Assembly: GCF_034190915.1 (NCBI RefSeq)
Contig: NW_026947488.1
Span: forward strand, 5,900,501 to 5,964,500
Direction of reading: 5' to 3'
Length of the DNA: 64,000 nt
Origin: Cavia porcellus
Lineage: Eukaryota; Chordata; Mammalia; Rodentia; Caviidae
In this document: one piece after another, positions 55,597 through 64,000 of the stretch
How positions within the stretch are numbered: the first letter of the stretch is position 1
Layout of the letters: each line of letters begins with the position of its first letter
Position numbers and translations under genes: made by a program
The notes under the pieces: generated by a model
The model's input: only the letters and a program-made list of their open reading frames with translations
The model's database searches: none
Told to the model about the DNA's origin: nothing

Positions 55597-55814
55597 CATT
55601 GATTTTGAAGGACAGTTTTGCAGGGTACATTAGTCTAGGTTGGAAATCATTTTCCTTTAGGATCTGAAATACTTCACTCCATGCTCTTGACTTATTGTTT
55701 GTGCTGAGAAGTCTGCTGTAATTCTGATAGGTTTTCCTTTATAAGTGATCTGTCTTTTCTCTCTGACAGCTTTTAACATTCTATTCTTATGTTGGATTTC
55801 TGGGATGGTGATTA

Positions 55815-56156
55815 TTATATGTGTGGGTGTAGTTTTGTTTTGGTTATCACTACTTGGAGTTCTATATGCTTACTGATCCTGATGTCAGTTTCCATTCTCA
55901 TGTTTGGGAAATTTTCAGCTATTACTTCTCTAAATACCCTCTTGACGTCCTTTATGTTGTCCCCTTCTTTTTCATTTATTCCTATCAATCTTGTGTTGTT
56001 TTTCTTTGTGTCATCTTGCAATTGTTGAATTGTTATTTCCTGATTCCTTGTTATTTTTAAAAGATCTTTCCTTTCCTGTTCACTAGCTGCAATCTTGTCT
56101 TTGAGGTCTGAAATTCTATCTTCACTTTCATTGAGGTCAGTTTTTACAACTTTCAA
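55815..56156 (-). pseudogene. L1 ORF1 remnant
   Basis: About 113 codons read DLNESEDRISDLKDKIAASE and QEITIQQLQDDTKKNNTRLI, the end of the coiled coil and the start of the RRM region of L1 ORF1p, an RNA-binding chaperone in active elements. The frame is broken on both sides. Confidence 0.87.
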
Positions 56157-57134
56157 TGGAATTTTTGATTTCCTGTATATCTCTTTGCATCTGCTTTATG
56201 TTTTCTGTTTGTTTCTTATATTGCTCATCCAGGGATTCTTTCTTTTTGTTTAGTTCCTCCAATTTTTAAACTGTGTCTTCTTTAGATATATTCAGCATCT
56301 CCTTCATTTCTTTTATCATTTCTTCTTTTACCTAGAGATTATTTCTAGTTTGAATTCTTTTAAGGCTTCCCAGAGTTGCTTCTTTATTTCAGTCACTATT
56401 ATTTCAGGTATTTCAGGTGTATGGCATATATTTTCTTCTATGTACATTGCTCCTAAAGTTTCTTGGGATGGGCTGGAGGTTTCAGATTGTAATTTGTCTT
56501 TCGTTTTGTCATTTTCCTATATTTCTGTGTTTCAAGTGTTTCACGGGTTATTCTAAGGCTTCCCCAGTGTCTGTTGGAAATCCTCTTCCATGCCCTCAGC
56601 TCCTGGGACTCTGGCCACCCAGTTCCCTGGATTGATAGGGGGTTGCTGGGGGTGGGGCAGATCTGCTCAAGCCCAGCCTCTGGAACTGATGGCACCCGCC
56701 TGCTTGCTTAGAACTCCAGAGTCCGCCAAGCACAGCAGGGAGTGGAGAGGCTGATTCATGTGATTGGCTTTGGCCCTGGAACAAGGCAGAGAAGACAGTG
56801 CCTGCTCCAAGCCTAGGCTTTCAGAGGCCCTGACACTTCTGTCCTTGCTCCTGTGCCTTTTATCAGTGCTCTCCTTGGTCCAAGGAGAGCTGAGACACAC
56901 GCAGGCCGCTCTGGCCAGACCCGGCTCCGACCTGTGAATGTGTGAACTGCGTGTGCCCACAGGGGTGGGGCAGAGAGCCCGCTAGGCATCACACATCATG
57001 AGGCATCGCTTAGGGAGGCACCACCCTATCTGGCGCAGGGTCTCCACCTCCTGGCTGCTTCCTCCTTAGGTATGGGGTGCTGCTCTCTGCTCTGCTCCAC
57101 ACGGCTCAGGGGCAGCAGTCACGGCTTCGTTGTT

Positions 57135-57210
57135 TGTCCAAGACAGGCTCTGGCCTTGTGGTCCAGGCTGCCTCACCTCCTCTGTGCTGGGATTACAGGC
57201 TCAGCTGTGG
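57135..57210 (-). repeat. B1 fragment
   Basis: The plus strand reads gacaggctctggccttgtgg, then gtgctgggattacaggctca, a worn complement of B1. Confidence 0.75.
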
Positions 57211-57428
57211 CTGTTGAAGGAACGAAAAGAAATTGCTGGAAATAAACCCAGGCCATTTAGGAACTGTCGCCACATCCCTCGGGCACTGCCTGGGGAGGAC
57301 GGCTGTTCTCCTGGCCTCCCTGGCTCTCACCCACTTGTCTTGAAAGCTCTCTTCGCTGCTGCACACTTAATGACCTCTGATCAGCTCTACTCCTGTGTCC
57401 TGGGACTGTGTCTTTCTCAGCAGGGACA

Positions 57429-57463
57429 ATGAATGAATGAATGAATGAATGAATGAATGAATG
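57429..57463. repeat. (TGAA)n microsatellite
   Basis: About eight perfect tgaa units in a row. Confidence 0.97.
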
Positions 57464-57469
57464 ACAGGC

Positions 57470-59210
57470 TTAACTCCAAACAAGACACTGCTGGTTCCTG
57501 ACACTAAAAAGCTCAGGGTACACTGCATTTTGGGGCTTTCAGGAGTCAAATGGTACCGTCAAGCAGTTCTTTTTCCCTCACATCCCCACGGACCTTTGCA
57601 TTTTCTTACAAGTTTGCTTCATCCTCCGTTCCTGCAATTGTACCCACTCTTGTGTAAGGGAGCGGTTGGAGCAGGAAGTTTCAGTTTAGGAAACCAGCAC
57701 AGCTTCAAACCCCAGGAGAAGTTTTGTCTCCTCCCATCAAATCTGAGGAAAGCCCCTAATTGGTCTGTTTGGTCACATGCCAATTTTAGACCAATCCCTG
57801 TGCCTCAGGAGGATGGAGCTGTCTATTGGCTGGCCTGGTCCCTGGCTGGCCATTTGTGTGTTGGAGGTGCCATGATTGACATAGGACTACAGATCTCAGG
57901 GGAGAGAGGAGGTTTCCTGAACATGTATATTTCTGTTCATTATACTCTTCTGTAATTAAAAAACCCAAATCTCTTTGCTAGATTGACCTAGTTTGGAAAC
58001 GAAATGTGACCTGTAACTTTTACCTAACTTTGCGAACTCTCACAGTTCTCGCGATATAAGAAACTTAAAGCAAAACAAAATAAAATGAAAAAAAAAAAAT
58101 TGATGGTGATTTCCTACCTTGCTACTTCTTTGCTTTGTGATCATGCACTAAATGAATTTATAGCATTAACTCAAAATGTGGCCCCCAAATGGCTTTTCTC
58201 TGCCATTAGAGTTTGGGCATTAGGTTTTTGGGACGCATTACCCCAAATATCGCTGGGAACAGGAAATGGACAGGATCCATTCCAGCGTAGCCTGGGGAAT
58301 GAGATCTGTATGGCTGCTCATTAAAAGCTTTAGCTGAAAGATATTTTTTTTTCCATTAACACAACCGAAGCTGTGCTGAAAGCCAAGCTATTATTTCTGG
58401 AAGTGAAGAGTTTCAGGCAGGCGTAGGGGGAAAGGTGTGAATTTTCACTCTTAAAGTGGTAGGTTTGGGGCGTCTGAGAGGCTCTGTGCTGGGGGCCCCT
58501 GTGACCCCAATGGCGGGGTCTGGGCCAAGGTTGCAGCTTGCACAGTGCTCCAGGCTCACCTCAGTGTCCCTGACATCTGTTTGTTCCTAAGGTTCTGGAA
58601 ATTTCTCTCGGTGTTGTCTATTGAAGCTCTAAAAGTTGGGTCTTAGGATGGAGTATGATTCCTGTGAGTCCTGGCTCTCCCGATCACTTTGGTGACCTTT
58701 CTGTCCTGTGTCCTGACTCTGCCCTCTGTCTGGCAACTGACATCATGAGTTTACTGACAACACATGCAGCCTAAGCTGGAGAGACGGCAGGCCAGGAAGT
58801 GACCCTCCCTCTCCCTAATGAGGTATAAGCTCAGAGAGCCACATAAATACGAGGATCAGACGTCTACTCAAGGGTCTGCTTACCTGGTGGCACCTGTGTA
58901 TTTAAAGCCACACCTCCTGACTCCCGGGAAGATGCTGACTCTACTAGGTCAGCTCCCTCTCGTCCACAGCCCCAGTCGGGCTCTTCCCTGGGCCTGGTCC
59001 AGCACCCTGGTCATCACTGGCCCCTGTAGTGTTTTCCATAGCCTGGCCCCTTCAGCCCACCAGGGCTGTAGGAGATGTAGGGCTTTTCAAATCCCGCCTC
59101 GAGGCTGCCCCTGAGGGTTTTACGGGGGGGGGCACATTTGCCTGACACCGGGATGGTGCCCCGTTTGTCCTGTAGGTGTGAGTCAGTGATCTTCACAGTG
59201 CGGTCACTTA
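57470..59210. other. Intergenic DNA, AT-rich and relatively repeat-poor
   Basis: A plus-strand frame of 164 codons (57461-57955) is open but has no recognised homology. From about 57.95 to 58.45 kb the DNA is AT-rich without a recognisable SINE or LINE. A B1-free GC-richer part follows to 59.2 kb. No gene is supported. Confidence 0.45.
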
Positions 59211-59244
59211 CTTTATTGCATTTTAAAGAGATTTTAATAGGCTC

Positions 59245-59640
59245 ATTATATCAGCTTCTATTTCTGTGGAACAAATGAGCACAAAATTAGCGGCTTAAAA
59301 CAACACCCATTTATTAGTTCCCGTTCCGAGGTGGGAGTCTGGCACGGCTTGACTTTCTCCTGGGGTCTCTGAGACTGAAATGCAGGGTCAGCAGGCCGCT
59401 GTCTCTTCCGCAGGCTCCCCGAGGGGGTAGTTTGCTTCCAAGCTGCCTGAGGTCAAGCTCCCTTCTCCAAGGCCAGCATGGCACGAGAGCACTGGCCCCA
59501 CTCCTCAACCTCCCCTCCAGAGCCTCCGTGATTCGGTCAGCTCAGGGTGGGTGATCTCCCCTTTGTGTAAACTCAGAGTCAACTGATTAGGGCCCTTAAC
59601 TGCATCTGCGAAGTCCCTTCGCCCTGGCCGTGTATCAGAT
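59245..59640. repeat. Old interspersed repeat (family uncertain)
   Basis: The phrases ggcttaaaacaacacccatt and tattagttcccg, then aaggccagcatggcacgaga and gtcaactgattagggccctt, follow the order of a widespread ancient mammalian repeat. I cannot assign the family without a library. Confidence 0.45.
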
Positions 59641-60424
59641 GTGACCAGAGCAGTGTTCCTCAACTCTGCTGACTCCTACCAGTAGGAGCCAAGTCCCAAG
59701 CACCCGTCAGATTCCAGGGAAGGGGCACACAGCACCTGATGCCAGGCACAGAGCCACAAGCTGTCTTAGAGTTCTGCCATGCACCCTTGTTTAGAGTGGG
59801 CACCGGGCACTCCCAGGTAACAAACCAGGGGATGTTTTTGTTACTGATTGTGGATGGCATCAAGTGCCAAGGATGGCATTGAGGTGGCACTTACCCGAAT
59901 GTGCTTCCCCCTTCTGAGCTATCCCCAACCTTGCATTTCTCCAAGACAGCTTTGGGGCCGACAAGAAGGAACTTGGGGTGCATCTGAGCTCAGGAGATAC
60001 TTTGTAAGGGGCTCCAGTCCCAGCACCAACAGCAGCTCTGGTGGATCCCCTGGTACCATCCATTCCTGCTTGGGGGGCAGCACCCCATCCCTGGCAGGAA
60101 GGAGGCTGGTTAACCCTGTGCTGGTGCAGCAGTGAGAGTCTCAGACACTCACACTCGCGGGTCCCTTGTGCCCTCTGACCCTGACAGGCCCAGCCCCCAG
60201 GGGGCTCTCTGTACCCATCTGCCTTCACTATTCGGGGGGCTGGTATCGGCCGGTAAGAGGCGTTTCTGGCCCTGTGGTCCCCTGGTTGCCCAAGCATCAG
60301 TGTGTCAGGAGTGGCTGCTCAGTGGCTGTCTCCGGTGTCCACGGCCTTCCCCAGCCACCAGTGGGCTGCAGCCTCCTGCAGGCGCTTGCCATCGGTCCCC
60401 CATGGCACCCCTTACCTTTCTAAA

Positions 60425-60610
60425 AATGTAAAAAGCTTTATTTTTATTTGCAGGAGAGGCCTGTAGGTATCTGTGGGGAGCAGGGTTGGTAAATGTGTGA
60501 TGTGTGCAAGCGATCAGACCGGGGTCACTGTCACATCCATCCCCCCAAATGTTCACCATTTCTTTGGGGCGAGAACTTAAAATCCTCTCCTCTTGCTCTT
60601 TTGGGGCACA
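60425..60610 (-). repeat. Old LINE/LTR-like fragment
   Basis: Read on the minus strand, ccccaaagaaatggtgaaca, then gtctgatcgcttgcacacat and aaaataaagctttttaca resemble a common ancient repeat 3' end. It falls inside a long minus-strand open frame and argues against that frame being a gene. Confidence 0.45.
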
Positions 60611-61470
60611 AACCTCGTTAGTGCCGGTCACTTCCTGTGCATGAGGACACCCAGCTGCATCTGTCCTGTCCTGTGACTCTGTAGCCACCGATCCTGCCTC
60701 CTCCTGGGCCCTTCCCAGCCCTGGCCACCAAACTTCTGTGGCTCTACCTGGATTCTGCCCAGGCGTGAGGTCACCTATCCGCCCCTGCACAGTGTCTTTC
60801 TGGTTCCATGGTCTTCCGGTGCCCCAGCTCAGGCTGAGAGCCGCTGCCTGCCTCAGAGCCTTACCAGCCCTGGGTCTCCTGGGCCTCCCAACAAGGGGTC
60901 CAACAGTACCAGTGCCGGATGTGTGCACTGAGCCTCCATCGTGGAGGCTGCGGGCCAGGGGTGCCAGCTGCTGTCCTGTGCAAATAAGCTGCCCCAATTT
61001 TGCAGTGAGCAGCCTGGGTCCAGGGCCCTCCTTGCCTCCCGTGTGGCTGCCCGTCGGATCCTCGCCATGTTTGTCTGCCGACCTCCCTTGGTGGCCTGCG
61101 TCTGTGCCACATTTTGCTCCGTGGTCCCATTGCTGTGGCACTTTAGGGCTGAGGACCAGCGTGGTCACTTTCTGTGGCCTCCGCCTTCCTCTACATTTAT
61201 TAATTGGTTCACAAGGGCCACACAGTGGCGCCTTGTCCTCGGCATGTGGCAGGTCCAGGGGTTTCTTTCTGGCCTGCCCCACTATAATTTTTCTTTCTCC
61301 ACAGGTCAAGGAGCTCGTGTAGGGGTTCTTCCAAGTGATCCCTCCTGCTACATCCACCCAGTGACACACTCAGGCCCTGGGCAACATGGTGAGAGCCATC
61401 TCCAGGGAAAAAGGTAGACTCCCTTTCACAGTTAACCGACATGCACACTGTGCCACACCTGGACAGTGGT
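60611..61470. other. Intergenic GC-rich DNA with long open frames
   Basis: A 354-codon minus-strand frame (60305-61369) and a 194-codon plus-strand frame (60738-61322) overlap. Neither has a recognised domain or splice context, and the minus-strand frame includes an old repeat. No gene is called. Confidence 0.5.
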
Positions 61471-61474
61471 GAGT

Positions 61475-61585
61475 CGAAGATGTGCAGGCTGATCTTGGAT
61501 TCCTGGGCTCAAGCAATCCTCCTGCCTCAGCCTCCTGAGTAGCTGGAACTCCAGGTGTGTACCACCAGGCTCGGCTTTCCTCGCT
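61475..61585 (-). repeat. 7SL-derived SINE (B1/Alu-like)
   Basis: The plus strand reads ctgggctcaagcaatcctcc then tcagcctcctgagtagctgg, the complement of a 7SL-type monomer in a form close to the common ancestral sequence. Confidence 0.82.
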
Positions 61586-61589
61586 CCCT

Positions 61590-63265
61590 TTTGGTCACAG
61601 GCATCATGCAGGACTCTTGGGGTGTCCAGCTGCTGCTCCAGAGTGCCTGGTGCCCTGGCGATCTCCGCAGCTCCTATCTCAGCTGCCACCTGCGGATCCA
61701 CCTACCTGGCTTCAGATGTTTGCACGTTCCCATGTGGCCCCAGGATGCTGGGCCTTTCACTAAGTTCTGTGATGGCTATGGGCGCGGTGGCCCCTGACAG
61801 ATCGGGCTGTTGACTCTCTTCTTTGGCAGTCAGCTCGGCACAAATGGTTTACAGATAATTTATGTGCTTCCCTAAGTGACAAGGGCTGGCCCATATAATT
61901 AGCAGTTAATGATAAATACAAATAAAATGTGGGAATATATGTGGCCAGTTATGCATGCTAAAGCTGTGATTCCATCTGGAGGGATCATCAACCACAAGTG
62001 TGTTTGCGCCTGTCACCAGAAGTCACAGGTAGTGACAGCCGGCCATGGGACAGTAGTTCACATCTCTGATCTGGAAGATGTGGTGGCACTCGAGCCTCAG
62101 GAGCTGGGGGAGCTGAGGTCAGGGGGGAGATGGGGCCTGGACCACAAGGGTCCTGTCACTGCTGGGGTCACCTCCTGCTCTGCACTGTGGGGTGCGAGCA
62201 CTTAGACAGAGCCAGCCTTTCCAGCCGCACCCTCACTGGACCCTTATGACCAAAGTTTCTGGCCACAGGCATGGCCCCATTTCACAGCCAGCCACTGAGA
62301 CTCAGAGATGTCAAAGGGTGGGCTAAAGCCTGGCACCAGGGCACGGAGACTTAGCCATCACCTGCGACACCACGAGGTGAGAACAACATTGTCAGGGGAA
62401 TGTCCACAAGTGGCTGCTGGTGTGGCCTTGTGCTCCCAGGAGCCTGTGCAGCAGGAGCTGCATTCCCATCATGCAGTGAGGAAATGGAGGCTCCCGGGCC
62501 CCAGAGGGGTGGGGGTGGGGCTGGGTGTCCACAGCTGAACTTTTTCCTGCATTAGGCACCGGCTGTCCCTTGCCTGTGTGTCGCAGGATGGTGGGAGGAT
62601 GAGTCACAGCCCTACAGAGCCCAGTCCCAGGCTCCCCACTTGGGAAGGGATCACTCGTGATTAAATCACCCGTGCATGCAGTGTGTGTCTATGGGGGCGG
62701 CAGTACCATCATCAATGTCCTTCAGAGGGAGGGAGGCAGAGAGACTTGAGACTCTGGAGGCCCCAGAGGGGGTGAGGCCAAGCGGGCCCCGACTTCAGAC
62801 TCATATCTCCAGGCGGTGAGGGATCAAGCAGTGCCAATTCAAGCCCCCGACTCCATGGTCCTCTGTCACAGCAGCCACAGGGGGACCCCTGGGAGCAGCG
62901 AGGACCGCTCCCTGCCCTTTCCAGCTGTCTTGGTGTCACCTGGGGCTCTGGGCTCCTTAAAGAGCGGCCGTTGCTGCAGTGGGCACCGGTGCTGTCACAG
63001 AGCCGCAGTTCAGGGTCCCCTGAACACAGAGGAGGGTGAGGGGCCAGCGTCGGGCTCTGCAGGGCTCTGCTTTCCGGCAGGGTCCAGGTGGCGCTTTCCC
63101 TGCCTGCCCCATTGTCTCAGCCTAGGACAACCCACAAAGAGAGGCGGTGAGATCCAGCCAGCTTCAGTGGTCCAGAGCCTGGGCAGCTACCACATCTCAG
63201 GTGGGGGCGCCCCAGGAAGGAAAGAGGGGAGCCCCACAACCAGGACTAAGTCCAGTGAAGCCAGT
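61590..63265. other. Intergenic DNA
   Basis: No exon was recognised. A possible MIR fragment lies near 62.22-62.35 kb (ggccccatttcacagccagc). Open frames of up to 197 codons (62816-63409) show no homology, and the last ends in a simple repeat. Confidence 0.45.
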
Positions 63266-63279
63266 GACTCCTGTGCAGA

Positions 63280-63365
63280 AAAACAGACCAAAACCAAACA
63301 AAAACAAAAACAAAGCCACAACCCAAACAGCAAAACAAAAACTAAAACAAAAAATCCACCCATAA
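63280..63365 (+). repeat. (CAAAA)n-like low-complexity tract
   Basis: An A/C-only tract with aaaacaaaaacaaa motifs. It produces a Lys/Thr/Gln run in an overlapping frame. Confidence 0.9.
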
Positions 63366-64000
63366 CCCAAACTACACCAGTAATTGAGATAAATGACATT
63401 TTGATGTAATTTTTTTAAAAAATCAAAAGTAATGCCCCCAAATCCAATAATAACAAAATATTAAAGCTGTAAATAAAGACGCTACCTCACTGCTGTGCTG
63501 ATCCATACTGGGGCCCAAAGCAAAAGGATAAAGCAGTAATTTACTGATCAAGGCTTCCTCCAGCATTTCGGCGTTTTGTCCACTACGGCTGGGTTTGCAC
63601 TGGCTTGGGATTTGTAAAGTATTATTTACCAGAATTTTTTTAGCATGCCTCCGCGCTCCACCCGACCCACCCAGTCTGTGCACCATGGGGAAGCCAGGCT
63701 TGTCTTCTGCAGAGGCGCGAGGGCCCGGCAGGGGGCGGTGTGGGACCGCACCAGAGGTCTGAGATCCGGATCTCAGCTTTTGCTCCTAAACCCCTGACCC
63801 CGGACGCCATAGGACAAGGCCACAAGGACGTTTCCAGTCTGGGCCCTGCAACCCCAGCCCCAACCCCAGCCCCACACCCAACTGTAGTGGACCGGTAACT
63901 GTGATCAATTTCACCAACTGAGCTGAATCAGCACCGGGCTGTGCGGATGACCCACCTGAGGACCTGAGGACGGGGCCAGCACAGAAGGAGACCTGGAGAG
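63366..64000. other. Intergenic DNA at window end
   Basis: No gene or named repeat was recognised. A short ccccaaccccagccc run lies at about 63853-63873. Confidence 0.45.

Larger units (their letters stand above)
49494..57110 (-). mobile_element. Nearly full-length but inactive L1 LINE, lacking its 3' terminus
   Basis: On the minus strand the order is a GC-rich 5' UTR (about 57.1-56.5 kb), a remnant ORF1 (about 56.4-55.6 kb), ORF2 with endonuclease (55.1-54.5 kb), reverse transcriptase (53.1-52.15 kb) and C-terminal part (52.1-51.3 kb), then a long A-rich 3' UTR to 49.5 kb. ORF2 is split by frameshifts and stops and by a 780-bp LTR at 53264-54043; an ID element sits at 55500-55596. At the low-coordinate end there is no poly-T run, and about 130 bp present at the 3' end of the sister copy (6.33 kb) are missing. 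The 5' boundary is approximate. Confidence 0.88.

Noticed and set aside
62816..63409. 197-codon plus-strand frame
   Set aside because: Its C-terminal third is the (CAAAA)n tract, and the rest has no homology.
63845..63875. CCCCAA/CCCCAG run considered as an interstitial telomere-like repeat
   Set aside because: Only a few irregular units, and the motif is not the vertebrate TTAGGG complement.

Overview
The window is mammalian nuclear DNA, most likely from a non-murid rodent of the squirrel-related group. The clues are many BC1/ID-type SINEs (tRNA-derived, several with clean target-site duplications), dimers of a 7SL-derived B1 monomer with an ID-like monomer (the B1-dID type), rodent L1 elements, and no obvious murid B2/B4 elements. 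The species call is an inference from repeats; the human synteny below comes from recognising the genes. Most of the window is introns, intergenic DNA and transposon debris. There is no prokaryotic content, no CRISPR array and no true tRNA or rRNA gene.

Layout. (1) 1-8.6 kb: upstream or intronic DNA, dominated from about 3 kb by minus-strand L1. An old L1 is interrupted by an ID element and by a younger L1, which carries its own ID element. (2) 8.9-29.3 kb, plus strand: at least eleven recognisable exons homologous to PPP4R1 (regulatory subunit 1 of protein phosphatase 4). Divergence and position identify it as PPP4R1L. It is broken by stop codons, frameshifts, lost splice sites and a missing exon, so it is a pseudogene, although several exons and most splice sites are intact. 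Its 5' exons are not in the window. (3) 32.2-40.2 kb, plus strand: the one intact protein-coding gene found, ANKRD60, in four exons whose phases join into a 302-codon frame. It has an N-terminal ubiquitin-like domain and C-terminal ankyrin repeats. Its first exon lies in a CpG island, with a 54-bp C-rich minisatellite just upstream and a long degenerate CCCCAAA-rich repeat filling the start of intron 1. The order PPP4R1L then ANKRD60 on one strand matches human 20q13.32 between RAB22A and C20orf85. (4) 40.2-49.5 kb: GC-rich intergenic DNA with orphan CpG-rich blocks and a cluster of CTCF-like motifs in both orientations. (5) 49.5-57.1 kb: a nearly complete but dead L1 on the minus strand. It lacks its 3' end and is interrupted by a 780-bp solo LTR (5-bp duplication GGTAC) and by an ID element. 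(6) 57.1-64 kb: intergenic DNA with old repeats and a relatively repeat-poor AT-rich stretch near 58 kb.

The genes are not an operon and have no evident joint function; they are neighbours by conserved synteny. The most useful points are the lesion map of PPP4R1L, the complete ANKRD60 model, the repeat-flanked ANKRD60 promoter, the CTCF-like cluster downstream of it, and an unexplained pair of CpG-dense blocks inside PPP4R1L (23.97-24.57 kb).
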